Notes: generated from the letters alone by a model not told the origin. Counted from the first letter of the stretch, positions 1 to 7,033 are shown. The stretch: DNA of 63,265 bases from an uncultured Vampirovibrio sp. (GCA_910579975.1 CAJTWU010000007.1:1-63265); one strand, 5' to 3'. Numbers and translations are program-made.

Positions 1-44
1 ACAATCATCATTTCCATTAATGAAAATCCGTGTAATCTTCTCAT
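1..44 (-). CDS. type IV prepilin / pseudopilin, N-terminus only (partial)
   Basis: The reading frame starts at an ATG complementary to 42-44 and runs off the left edge after 14 codons. The visible residues begin MRRLHGFSLMEMMIV, a short basic leader followed by G|FSLxE, the class III signal recognised by prepilin peptidase. The Glu at mature position 5 and the hydrophobic run after it are visible. A GAGG ribosome site lies about 9 nt upstream. It would be a pilin or pseudopilin of a type IV pilus, type II secretion or competence machine; which one cannot be told from 14 residues. Confidence 0.75.
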   Translation of the reverse strand, partial: MRRLHGFSLMEMMI

Positions 45-70
45 GCTTTTACCTCGCTCTATATAATTCT

Positions 71-110
71 TAAATTATGCAACACAATATGTATTGTGTT
101 GCATAATTTA
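71..110. repeat. 40-bp near-perfect palindrome (copy 1)
   Basis: Two 19-nt arms (71-89 and 92-110) are exact inverted repeats around a 2-nt centre. The inner 24 nt, GCAACACAATA-TG-TATTGTGTTGC, recur in reverse orientation at 223-246. The palindrome lies 27 bp upstream of the prepilin start. It has no strong T-tract on either side, so it may be an operator or an extragenic palindrome rather than a terminator. Confidence 0.8.
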
Positions 111-178
111 AAGAGCTTGGAATAGCCTTATATTAATATATACAGCTTGATTTTAAAACTTTGGTTTTTTAGGGCAAC

Positions 179-207
179 TTCACAAAGAGTGCGATATATG
201 CTATAAT
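179..207 (+). promoter_or_regulatory. sigma70-type promoter firing into a terminator hairpin
   Basis: TTCACA (179-184), a 17-nt spacer and TATAAT (202-207) with an extended -10 TGC (199-201) make a near-consensus promoter. Its start site (about 214) is only a few bases before the hairpin at 218-251, and no plus-strand gene follows until 1272. A transcript would be a very short hairpin RNA or an antisense RNA to the gene at 254-1162. Confidence 0.5.
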
Positions 208-217
208 ACAGATATAA

Positions 218-251
218 AAAACGCAACACAATACATATTGTGTTGCGTTTT
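218..251. terminator. terminator hairpin, palindrome copy 2
   Basis: Arms 218-233 and 236-251 pair perfectly around a CA centre. On the minus strand the stem follows the stop codon of the gene at 254-1162 by two bases and ends in a run of six T, a standard intrinsic terminator. The core is the reverse complement of the palindrome at 71-110. Confidence 0.8.
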
Positions 252-253
252 GG

Positions 254-1162
254 TTAAATCATCCACGCTTCTTCAATTAAATCCATATGTCCTTTTTGAA
301 GGAATTTTGCAAAATCTCTAGTATCGACTTGAGCTGCTACTATCGACATTAAATCTCCCGGGAGCTCTGAAATCATATTTACAAGAGTATCGTGATTGAG
401 CATTATCATTGGTTTAATCATTTCAGGTTTCATTAATGTGTTTAACATATTACAATATGTCTGGTTTTCAAACAGTGTTAAATATTCAGGATTTGTTTTT
501 GTTAATTGAAATGTAACTTGTCTTTGTGTATCAGGGTCAATTGATGCCATAAACTTACGAAATTTATCATCAGGTAACTGCTCAATACTCTTAATTAATT
601 CCATCGGATTTGTTTTTTCTGACGGCATTCCTGTAACGCCTTCAATAAATTTTTTCATAGCATCTGGAGGCATACATTTTAATTGTTCAATAACATCATA
701 TTTTTCTAATTTATCATTTAAGAAAAAGTTTGCTAAGTCGTCTTCTGTAAACATCATAATAATTTGTTCTAAAGGAAATGCTTCTCTTACAACATTAACA
801 AGTTCTTCAATATCCACTTCCATAAGCATTTGAAGCAGTTTTTCCTGTGTAAAGAAGTATAGACCCATTCTTAAATCATCCTGTCCGAGCATTGGAAGAA
901 CTTTCATTCTGGTTCTATCATCCATTTTATGTAAGAGAACAAATTTATTTTCTACATCTGTTAATTCAAATAGTTTGATGAGTTTTTCAGGAGAATGGTA
1001 ATATTCTCTTGCGTGTTTAACAGCATGTGAGTTGCCGCGCTCTGCTTCTGCTTCAATAATCTCATCAACAGTAGAAAGACCGTAGTCACGAATCATTCGA
1101 GAGGACGATATATGCATCCTTTCAGCGAATAATTTCATATTTGCATCTATTACCAGCGACAT
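254..1162 (-). CDS. helical-repeat protein of unknown function
   Basis: This is a 302-residue soluble protein with no signal peptide or membrane segment. From about residue 70 to the end it consists of repeated short helical units of the form 'xxLLxxMDxxxRxKVLPMLxxDDLxxxLxxF', with an acidic residue pair at the turn. This recalls the superhelical N-domains of MgtE and FliG, but I cannot assign it to a family. It has an SD (GGAGAG) before ATG. Upstream lies the RGCAATT-N14-TACTTTATA motif shared with the CHAP-like pair and the RelA/SpoT-like gene, so it probably belongs to the same regulon. A terminator follows at 218-251. Confidence 0.55.
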   Translation of the reverse strand: MSLVIDANMKLFAERMHISSSRMIRDYGLSTVDEIIEAEAERGNSHAVKHAREYYHSPEKLIKLFELTDVENKFVLLHKMDDRTRMKVLPMLGQDDLRMGLYFFTQEKLLQMLMEVDIEELVNVVREAFPLEQIIMMFTEDDLANFFLNDKLEKYDVIEQLKCMPPDAMKKFIEGVTGMPSEKTNPMELIKSIEQLPDDKFRKFMASIDPDTQRQVTFQLTKTNPEYLTLFENQTYCNMLNTLMKPEMIKPMIMLNHDTLVNMISELPGDLMSIVAAQVDTRDFAKFLQKGHMDLIEEAWMI

Positions 1163-1189
1163 AGTCTCTCCTTAAAAAGTTCTTATATA

Positions 1190-1219
1190 TATAAAGTATA
1201 TAGATTATAAATAATTGCC
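1190..1219 (-). promoter_or_regulatory. alternative promoter motif GGCAATT-N14-TACTTTATA (copy 1)
   Basis: Read on the minus strand: GGCAATT (1219-1213), 14 nt, TACTTTATA (1198-1190), 28 nt before the ATG of the helical-repeat gene. Identical spacing occurs at 26012-26041, 26663-26692 and 55602-55631. A GTTACA lies exactly 15 nt further upstream, as GTAACA does in copy 4. The motif does not match the -35/-10 pairs used elsewhere in the window. Confidence 0.6.
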
Positions 1220-1233
1220 TTTTCTGTGAAGAT

Positions 1234-1262
1234 TTGTAACAAGATTAAAAATGTGCTATACT
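1234..1262 (+). promoter_or_regulatory. promoter of the hydrolase-like gene, near-leaderless
   Basis: TTGTAA (1234-1239), 17-nt spacer, TATACT (1257-1262) with extended -10 TG (1254-1255). The predicted start of transcription, about 1269, is two or three nt before the ATG at 1272, and there is no SD. Confidence 0.6.
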
Positions 1263-1271
1263 TAACTTGTT

Positions 1272-2042
1272 ATGAAAAGATTTGTTTTAAGTATTTTAGC
1301 ATTATTTTTGGTTTTTATAAATACCTATGCTTATGGAGCTTCTAATTTTACTAAAAAAGAGATAAAGACGGTTGCTTCCGACGGGTTCAACTTGAAATCA
1401 ACTCTTACTTATCCTAAAGATAAGACTATAAAAGAGTTTTCTACTGTAGTTTTACTGCATTCACTTGGATACAATTCCCAATGGTGGGGTAACCTTGAAC
1501 AAGATTTGCTTGATAAGGGTTATGCTGTTCTTGCAATTGACTTACGCGGTCATGGGGCGAGTATATATAATGCTAAATTAACTAAAACATCATGGAAAGA
1601 TATGAAGAATTCAGCTTATGCAAAATATCCTGATGATGTTATAAAAGTTATTAATCAGGTAAAAGAAGACAATGTTAAAAAAATATTTTTTAATAATTGG
1701 GCAATAGTTGGTTCAAATATTGGAGCAAGTGCCGGGGTTCTTGCGGCTGATAAAATATCAAATAAACCTCAAACTATTGTTATGATTTCGCCTGTTGTAA
1801 AAACTAAGGATTTATATATTCCTGTATCAATTGCCCATCTTGATAATGTAGATTTTTTATCAATAACAGGTACCGGTGAAAGTGAAGCTCAAATAGCAGA
1901 AGCTTATTTGAAAAGGTTTGCACAAAATAATTTTTCAACTTATATTTCTCCGGTAAGGACTTCGGGCATGCTTTTATTGAAAAACGACTCTGAACTATCA
2001 AGAATTATTGCAGCATGGATTAATGAGTACCTTAAAGATTAG
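1272..2042 (+). CDS. secreted alpha/beta-hydrolase-fold protein, nucleophile replaced by Asn
   Basis: The 256-residue protein has a signal peptide (about residues 1-22, basic start then hydrophobic core ending YAYGA). Hydrolase-fold landmarks are present: oxyanion region LHSLG (62-66), DLRGHG (90-95) and the nucleophile-elbow sequence VGSNIGAS. In the elbow the position that should be Ser in G-x-S-x-G is Asn149, so the usual serine nucleophile is absent. It may be a pseudo-enzyme or use another residue. The message appears to start 2-3 nt before the ATG. Its last 11 bp overlap the convergent gene at 2032-2727. Substrate unknown. Confidence 0.6.
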   Translation: MKRFVLSILALFLVFINTYAYGASNFTKKEIKTVASDGFNLKSTLTYPKDKTIKEFSTVVLLHSLGYNSQWWGNLEQDLLDKGYAVLAIDLRGHGASIYNAKLTKTSWKDMKNSAYAKYPDDVIKVINQVKEDNVKKIFFNNWAIVGSNIGASAGVLAADKISNKPQTIVMISPVVKTKDLYIPVSIAHLDNVDFLSITGTGESEAQIAEAYLKRFAQNNFSTYISPVRTSGMLLLKNDSELSRIIAAWINEYLKD

Positions 2043-2727
2043 CCCCGTTGTCTTTTAATTTTTCCAATGCTTGTTTTGCACCTTCATATTGACGACAGAG
2101 TTTAAACACGAATTCTATTGAGGCTTTATCTTGTTTTATAGCATCTTTTAGTTTGTAGATATCTGCTAGTTGAAGTTTTGAAAAATCTTCTTCTTTTGAA
2201 GAAAACAAGAATTTTTTAAGAAGTTCTTGTGAGTCTGTATCCATGCCCGCAATGTTGTGTTTAAATGCATACCAGTTATAAAAATGGTAGATAAAATAGT
2301 ACTTGTTAATTTCACCTTTAGTTAAGACAAACATTTCATCGGTTTTAATTTTAAATCCGCTTCGGGTTAATAGCGATAAATACAATGCTTTTGAACCTTT
2401 TTGCGGGTAAATAAATCCTTCATTTTCACCTATAGAGTTTAAAGTTTTGGAATTATCTATATAAAAAACTTTTGTTCCATGTTTTTTTATGTATTCAAGA
2501 ACATCTTCAGGATTATAATTTGAACTTTTAAGGATAAGAGATAGCTCTTCTTCCATTTTTGTTTTTTCATTTTCGGCAAGAGAGTCAAGACTCATAAAAC
2601 AACCGTCAGAGTAAAAACTTTTCCTTTTTGAAGAACTTTTTGCTCCAAGTGTCTTATTAAGGTTATGTGTTAGTCTTTTTTCCTGTAAAGTAAGAAAAAA
2701 CATTACAATGTTTTTAAATAAGCTCAT
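2032..2727 (-). CDS. hypothetical protein co-transcribed with murT
   Basis: This 231-residue protein starts 4 bp inside the end of murT (ATGA overlap), so the two are translationally coupled. It occupies the place where the amidotransferase subunit GatD usually sits, but it shows no class I amidotransferase Cys or His motif and is not GatD. It is Lys/Phe-rich, with an N-terminal amphipathic stretch and no clear signal peptide or domain. I do not recognise the family. Its job is probably linked to peptidoglycan or to membrane attachment of the MurT product, by neighbourhood only. Confidence 0.6.
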   Translation of the reverse strand: MSLFKNIVMFFLTLQEKRLTHNLNKTLGAKSSSKRKSFYSDGCFMSLDSLAENEKTKMEEELSLILKSSNYNPEDVLEYIKKHGTKVFYIDNSKTLNSIGENEGFIYPQKGSKALYLSLLTRSGFKIKTDEMFVLTKGEINKYYFIYHFYNWYAFKHNIAGMDTDSQELLKKFLFSSKEEDFSKLQLADIYKLKDAIKQDKASIEFVFKLCRQYEGAKQALEKLKDNGANL

Positions 2728-4040
2728 GGTTTTATTATGTCATTAAATTTATTAATCTTCAAGAGTGCTGTATATGTTGGAAGTATTGTAATATTATTTT
2801 CAGAAGTTTTTCCAATGTATTCAACCGCTTTTCTGATATCAGGAATTATTTTAATATTTTTGCATTCAGCATATTTAAGTCTAAGAGCCATGTCATTTGC
2901 ACGTATTCCTGATACAACAATTTCTTTTTTTGATTGATTTATTGCTTCAAATTCAGCATCCCAGAGCCATGACACATCGCGTCCGTCTGCATAATTGTCG
3001 TTAATTATTATTAAAATATTTGAGTCTAGATCAACTGTTTTAAGTACTTCATTTGCGCCAATCGGGTTTTTGATAAGTTGAATAAGCGTGTGTTTTCCTT
3101 GTATGTGTTTAACTTCACTTCTTCCAAATGCGACTTTAAATGTTTCAAGATTTTTTTGAATATCCGAGAGCCCGAGTTCAAGCGCTAAAGCTATTGCTCC
3201 AAGTGCATTGTAAGCATTAAATAAGCCTACAAGAGGAACTGTGTACTCAATGTTGTTTATTTTTAAGATTGAATGAGTTTTATGCAAAGTCACATCGGCT
3301 TTGTATTTAGGCTCAACTCTTTTATAACCGCAATCGCAATAATAATGACCTTGTTGGGCAAAGAATTTTTTATTGTAGTTTAGGGGGTTACCGCAATTAG
3401 GGCAATTAAAAGCTTCTTCTACAGCAGTAGTTTTATTATCGGCATTAAAGACATTTTCTACACCATAAAAAACAGGTTGTTTATTTTTAGATACAAATGT
3501 AGCTACAAGCGGGTCATCAGCATTTAAAATCAGTTGTAAATCAGGTTTTTTATCAATGCCTTTTTGGATAAGTTTTTTTGTAGTAGCAAGTTCGCCATAT
3601 CTATCAAGCTGGTCTCGAAAAAGATTTGTTACAAGAAGGTAATCAGCCTCAAACTTATCGTAGATTTTTTCTAAATAAGCTTCATCAGATTCAAGAACCG
3701 AATACTTGACCGGTTTGAACGGATTAATTCCCAATGCAAGAGCATTAACTACGCCGGTAAGCATATTAGCACCCATCGAGTTATTGATAACAGAATTTTT
3801 AATCAAATGTGTGATTAAACCTGAAGTTGTTGTTTTGCCGTTTGTACCTGTTATATTTATTTTGGAGTTTGTAATATATTTGTTTGCATAGGTTAAAAAA
3901 TCAGGGCACAGCTTTAAGACAAGCATGCCGATTACGGATGTTCCTGATGATAATTTTGTTATTCTCATTCCTGTATAAACGGTCTTTGCAGCCAAAAGTG
4001 ATAAATAAAATCTAAGTTTACCCAAGAAATAATCCTCCAA
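2724..4040 (-). CDS. murT: Mur ligase family lipid II isoglutaminyl synthase subunit MurT
   Basis: The 438-residue protein has a Mur-ligase P-loop GTNGKTTT (65-72), a four-Cys zinc ribbon (C213, C216, C235, C237) inserted in the central domain, and the C-terminal DUF1727 signature NDNYADGRDVSWLWDxEFE (about 347-365). This combination is diagnostic of MurT, which with GatD amidates the alpha-carboxyl of D-Glu in lipid II. No GatD is encoded next to it here, which is unusual because the two genes are normally adjacent. A short hydrophobic N-terminus may tether it to the membrane. Confidence 0.88.
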   Translation of the reverse strand: MEDYFLGKLRFYLSLLAAKTVYTGMRITKLSSGTSVIGMLVLKLCPDFLTYANKYITNSKINITGTNGKTTTSGLITHLIKNSVINNSMGANMLTGVVNALALGINPFKPVKYSVLESDEAYLEKIYDKFEADYLLVTNLFRDQLDRYGELATTKKLIQKGIDKKPDLQLILNADDPLVATFVSKNKQPVFYGVENVFNADNKTTAVEEAFNCPNCGNPLNYNKKFFAQQGHYYCDCGYKRVEPKYKADVTLHKTHSILKINNIEYTVPLVGLFNAYNALGAIALALELGLSDIQKNLETFKVAFGRSEVKHIQGKHTLIQLIKNPIGANEVLKTVDLDSNILIIINDNYADGRDVSWLWDAEFEAINQSKKEIVVSGIRANDMALRLKYAECKNIKIIPDIRKAVEYIGKTSENNITILPTYTALLKINKFNDIIKP

Positions 4041-4106
4041 GCGTATTTTATTTTTGGTAATAATAAAATATAATCTTATAATAATACAAAAAAGAACGGA
4101 AAAGGT

Positions 4107-4445
4107 ATGATTTTTACAATCTTAATATCAATAGTTTTTATTGCTGAGATAATTATTGCCTGGACAATAATTTCAACATTAAAGCGTTGGGGAAGAAATA
4201 TTCAAAATCTTAATTTAACGGTTTCATATTTAAAGCCTTCAATTGGCGAAATTTGTGTACTGGCAAGAAAAATTTCGGGGCAAATTGTTGAATTTACTGA
4301 AGATTTTGTTCAGCATCAAAAAGATACTGTGATAAATAATATTTCACGTTTAATAATAAGTGCATTTTTTCTTCGCAGATTTAAAAAATCAAAAGCTTTT
4401 AAATTAATCGGTAAGGGTTTATCCTTGCTCGAAATCGTGGTATAA
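4107..4445 (+). CDS. small membrane protein, DUF948-like (pair 1)
   Basis: The 112-residue protein has one N-terminal transmembrane helix (about 3-24) followed by an amphipathic helical region with 'LKPSIGEICVLARKISGQIVEF', resembling the DUF948 type. It is preceded by GGAAAAGGT and an AT-rich TATAAT-bearing leader, and followed by a YtxH protein. The same two-gene order is repeated immediately downstream. Confidence 0.55.
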   Translation: MIFTILISIVFIAEIIIAWTIISTLKRWGRNIQNLNLTVSYLKPSIGEICVLARKISGQIVEFTEDFVQHQKDTVINNISRLIISAFFLRRFKKSKAFKLIGKGLSLLEIVV

Positions 4446-4475
4446 TTAGAAATATATAATAAAAGAGGTTAGATT

Positions 4476-4787
4476 ATGAGCAGAGAAAAATCTTCTATAG
4501 GATTTGGAATAGGGCTTCTTGCCGGTGTAGTAGGCGGTTTGGTTGCAGGAATTTTATACGCACCTTGTCCCGGTTCTGAAATGAGAGCTAAGGTTAAGGA
4601 TACAGTATGTGATTTGGCTGAAAAGCACTCACCAGCAATTAACGAAGCAAAAAAACAAGCATTGGAGTCTGTGGATTTATTAAAATACAAGCTTGAACGT
4701 CAGTACAAAAAATTTGGCAACATGCTTAAATCCAAGAAATTGCGCCGGGCGAAAGAATTAGAAAGCGAAACACACTTTGACTGGTAG
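4476..4787 (+). CDS. YtxH-domain protein (pair 1)
   Basis: The 103-residue protein has a glycine-rich hydrophobic helix (about 9-31, GIGLLAGVVGGLVAGILYAP) with the YtxH-type 'LLAP..G.E.R' ending, here APCPGSEMR. A long charged helix follows, rich in Lys and Glu. YtxH proteins are small membrane-anchored coiled coils, often linked to stress; the biochemical role is unknown. Strong SD AAGAGG. Confidence 0.65.
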   Translation: MSREKSSIGFGIGLLAGVVGGLVAGILYAPCPGSEMRAKVKDTVCDLAEKHSPAINEAKKQALESVDLLKYKLERQYKKFGNMLKSKKLRRAKELESETHFDW

Positions 4788-4830
4788 TCATACGCAAGTA
4801 AATTATTACATGGTGTAAACCAGCTTGCAG

Positions 4831-4900
4831 CCTGTTCCAAAGGAGCACTTGGAGGGGAAAATAATATTAGTAGTAAAGAGGAATGTGCTCCGCCTAAAGG
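4831..4900 (+). ncRNA. conserved intergenic RNA element, copy 1 (hairpin with possible pseudoknot)
   Basis: A 7-bp stem GGAGCAC (4842-4848)/GTGCTCC (4885-4891) closes a 36-nt loop that begins UUGG (4849-4852). UUGG can pair with CUAA (4894-4897), two nt past the stem, forming an H-type pseudoknot ending at the AAAGG before the ATG at 4909. A second copy at 49201-49270 keeps the stem exactly, has a 37-nt loop sharing ATTAGTAGT, and keeps the pseudoknot partner as CCAA, a C/U change that keeps pairing. Both copies precede an 'ATGGAA' start within an operon. I do not recognise the class. Confidence 0.6.
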
Positions 4901-4908
4901 TTTAAAAA

Positions 4909-5274
4909 ATGGAAACAGCACAGTTATATCAAGGTTTGACCTTTTTAGCATATGCAACAGGAGTTATTGTTATTCTTGTCGGAGTTATGCTTGTTAAAGT
5001 TTTGTTTGATGTTTCAAAATTAACAAAAAATTTGGATGAAACAACAACAATTATCAAAACAGAGTTAGAACCTACTTTAAAAAATCTTAATAAATCCGTT
5101 GAAATTGTAAGCGGTATTATTATAAAGGCAGATGAGGGAGTCCAAAAAGTACGTAGTTTTATTTCCAAAACTCCTTTGAAATTATTCGGTCAATTATCAT
5201 CTTTTGCAGGAAAAGCTACAGGTGGTTTCTTTAAGGGACTCTGTAGTGCTTTTAAAATGTTTTCTAAAAGATAG
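4909..5274 (+). CDS. DUF948-like membrane protein (pair 2)
   Basis: The 121-residue protein has an N-terminal transmembrane helix (about 9-33) and then a coiled-coil-prone segment 'LTKNLDETTTIIKTELEPTLKNLNKSVEIV', typical of DUF948 proteins. The C-terminus is basic. It is preceded by the RNA element at 4831-4900, whose pseudoknot partner abuts the AAAGG ribosome site. It is the second copy of the DUF948-like/YtxH arrangement. Confidence 0.6.
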   Translation: METAQLYQGLTFLAYATGVIVILVGVMLVKVLFDVSKLTKNLDETTTIIKTELEPTLKNLNKSVEIVSGIIIKADEGVQKVRSFISKTPLKLFGQLSSFAGKATGGFFKGLCSAFKMFSKR

Positions 5275-5297
5275 ACAATTTACATACCCGAATTGGC

Positions 5298-5313
5298 GAT
5301 AAAAATTTTTATC
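5298..5313. promoter_or_regulatory. 16-bp perfect palindrome before YtxH gene
   Basis: GATAAAAATTTTTATC is a perfect inverted repeat 36 bp upstream of the start at 5349. It is a possible operator or a weak hairpin; there is no GC stem, so it is unlikely to be an efficient terminator. Confidence 0.35.
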
Positions 5314-5348
5314 ACAAAAGTTAAACTACAATAGAAGGAGAAAATATT

Positions 5349-5615
5349 ATGTCAGTAACAAGATTTTTAGCAGGTTTTGCAGTAGGTGCAGCGTTAGGAG
5401 CTGTTGCAGGTATTCTTCTTGCACCAAAATCAGGTGAAGAAACAAGAGAAATGCTTGGTGATATGGCATCTGATATTGCTAAGAAGACCGATGCAAGAGT
5501 AAAAGATATTCAAAGAAAAGCTGATGATATCGTTTCTGATGTTCAGGAAAAAAGCGAAGAAATCATGTCTAAACTTCAAGATATGCTTGGTAAAAAAGAA
5601 GAACAAGAAGCTTAA
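5349..5615 (+). CDS. YtxH-domain protein (pair 2)
   Basis: The 88-residue protein has a glycine/alanine-rich helix (about 6-26) ending in the hallmark 'LLAPKSGEETRE', then a long helix rich in Lys, Asp and Glu. This is a textbook YtxH protein. The SD GAAGGAG is well placed. An intrinsic terminator follows at 5637-5669. Confidence 0.8.
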   Translation: MSVTRFLAGFAVGAALGAVAGILLAPKSGEETREMLGDMASDIAKKTDARVKDIQRKADDIVSDVQEKSEEIMSKLQDMLGKKEEQEA

Positions 5616-5636
5616 GAATATCTTTAAAAATCAGGT

Positions 5637-5669
5637 AAAAAGAGGAATTTTTAAAAATTCCTCTTTTTT
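5637..5669 (+). terminator. intrinsic terminator after YtxH gene
   Basis: AAAAAGAGGAATTTTT pairs with AAAAATTCCTCTTTTTT, giving a 16-bp AT-rich stem with a T-tract on both strands. Confidence 0.85.
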
Positions 5670-5671
5670 GT

Positions 5672-5700
5672 TTGACTTATTAATATCTTTATTATATGAT
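5672..5700 (+). promoter_or_regulatory. promoter of tRNA-Leu(UAA)
   Basis: TTGACT (5672-5677), 17-nt spacer, TATGAT (5695-5700), 12 nt before the tRNA. Confidence 0.7.
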
Positions 5701-5712
5701 TACAAAGTCGTC

Positions 5713-5801
5713 TGCTCCAGTGGCGGAATCGGTAGACGCGTTGGACTTAAAATCCAATCGGGGTTCACCCTCGGTGCCAGTTCAAGTCTGGCCTGGAGCA
5801 A
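5713..5801 (+). tRNA. tRNA-Leu(UAA), intronless
   Basis: The acceptor arms TGCTCCA (5713-5719) and TGGAGCA (5794-5800) pair. The anticodon stem TTGGA/TCCAA closes loop CTTAAAA with anticodon UAA. A class II long variable arm is present, and 3' CCA is not encoded. Many cyanobacteria carry a group I intron in this anticodon loop; here the loop is uninterrupted. Confidence 0.95.
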
Positions 5802-5806
5802 TTCTT

Positions 5807-5833
5807 AAAGGTCTGTAGTAATACAGACCTTTT
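5807..5833 (+). terminator. intrinsic terminator after tRNA-Leu(UAA)
   Basis: AAAGGTCTGTA, GTAA loop, TACAGACCTTTTT. Confidence 0.85.
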
Positions 5834-5852
5834 TAAATAAAGGAGTATGGCT

Positions 5853-6173
5853 ATGACTGATTGCATTTTTTGTAAAATTATAAATGGCGATTTTGGAACA
5901 GAGTTTGTTTATGAAAATGAATACGCTGTTGTATTTAATGATATCAATCCTAAAGCTGATACTCATCTTCTTGTTGTTCCAAGGTTTCATGTAGACTCGC
6001 TTAATCAATTGGATGACGAGCTTCTTTTAGGTAAATTAATGATGACTGTTAAAGATGTTGCTAAAAAGCTGGGACTAAATTCTTACAGAACAGTTATTAA
6101 TACAGGAAAAGATGCCGGACAAGAAGTTTTTCACTTGCATATACATATTTTGAAAGGGAATATTAAACTATGA
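5853..6173 (+). CDS. HIT family nucleotide-binding protein
   Basis: The start at 5853 (MTDCIFCKI) is chosen because the GGAG at 5842-5845 sits 7 nt upstream; the in-frame ATG at 5847 is only 1 nt away from it. The protein has 106 residues, with the zinc-type N-terminus CxxC (CIFC) and the histidine triad HLHIHIL near the C-terminus. HIT proteins of this HinT type hydrolyse AMP-lysine and similar nucleotide conjugates. The stop overlaps the speE start by 4 bp (ATGA). Confidence 0.9.
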   Translation: MTDCIFCKIINGDFGTEFVYENEYAVVFNDINPKADTHLLVVPRFHVDSLNQLDDELLLGKLMMTVKDVAKKLGLNSYRTVINTGKDAGQEVFHLHIHILKGNIKL

Positions 6174-7006
6174 CACAATTCTATAAAGAAATAACACCAT
6201 CAGGTTTTGGTATTGCAATCAAACAAAAAGAAGTTCTTTTTTCAGAGCAATCACCGTTTCAAAAAGTAGAAATTATTGATACAGACTCATCACTGGGTAA
6301 AATTCTTACTCTGGACGATTTGATGATGACCACAGAAGGTGATGAATTCCATTACCATGAAATGATTGCACATATTCCTATGATGCACCATAAAGCCCCT
6401 AAAACCGTTCTTGTAATCGGCGGTGGTGACGGAGGTACGGTTCGTGAAGTACTTAAACACGATACTGTAGAAAAAGTTGTACTTTGTGAAATTGACGGCA
6501 TGGTTATTGATGCTTGTAAAAAATATCTTCCTACTATTGCGTGTGAATTGGACAATCCTAAATGTGAAATTCTTGTTGAAGATGCTATTGAATACATTAA
6601 AGATAAAGAAAATATGTTTGATATAGTTTTAATCGACTCAACAGACCCTATGGGACCGGGTGAAGGCTTATTTACCGAAGAATTTTATACAAATGTTAAG
6701 CGTTCACTAAAAGAAGGTGGTATTGTTGCAGCTCAATCAGAATCTCCTTTTGTTAATAAAGAAGAAATCAAAAAAATGTATACTCTATTGAAAAAAGTCT
6801 TCCCGATTTGTTCAACATACACTTCAAATATTCCAACCTATCCTGGTGGTTATTGGGCTTGGGCGTTTTGTTCTGAAACTGTTAAGCCGCTTTCATACTG
6901 GGATGAAAGACGAGGAAATGAAATAACTAAAACTTGTAAAATATATAATAAAGAGTATCATGAAGCTAGATTTGCACTTCCAAATTACTTGAAAGAACTG
7001 TTATAA
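6170..7006 (+). CDS. speE: spermidine synthase
   Basis: The 278-residue cytosolic protein transfers aminopropyl from decarboxylated SAM to putrescine. Visible marks are the SAM-binding GGGDGGT (84-90), LxEID at the end of beta-2 (CEID) and the catalytic loop DSTDPMGPGEGLF. A YPGGYW segment near the C-terminus fits SpeE. It is translationally coupled to the HIT gene. No SpeD or arginine decarboxylase is nearby. Confidence 0.92.
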   Translation: MTQFYKEITPSGFGIAIKQKEVLFSEQSPFQKVEIIDTDSSLGKILTLDDLMMTTEGDEFHYHEMIAHIPMMHHKAPKTVLVIGGGDGGTVREVLKHDTVEKVVLCEIDGMVIDACKKYLPTIACELDNPKCEILVEDAIEYIKDKENMFDIVLIDSTDPMGPGEGLFTEEFYTNVKRSLKEGGIVAAQSESPFVNKEEIKKMYTLLKKVFPICSTYTSNIPTYPGGYWAWAFCSETVKPLSYWDERRGNEITKTCKIYNKEYHEARFALPNYLKELL

Positions 7007-7033
7007 AAAAAGAGCCATTAAGGCTCTTTTTTT
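7007..7033. terminator. bidirectional terminator between speE and aldolase gene
   Basis: AGAGCC-ATTAA-GGCTCT is flanked by A7 and T7, so it serves the convergent genes on both sides. Confidence 0.85.

Noticed and set aside
1804..2001. Minus-strand ORF inside the hydrolase-like gene, and the many other opposite-strand frames inside coding regions
   Set aside because: No SD, no promoter, codon pattern follows the real gene on the other strand.
2032..2727. GatD partner of MurT
   Set aside because: No class I glutamine amidotransferase Cys nucleophile or His-Glu motif is visible.
5298..5313. Palindrome as a terminator of the DUF948-like gene
   Set aside because: A pure A/T stem of eight pairs with no T-tract after it is a weak terminator; left as a possible operator.
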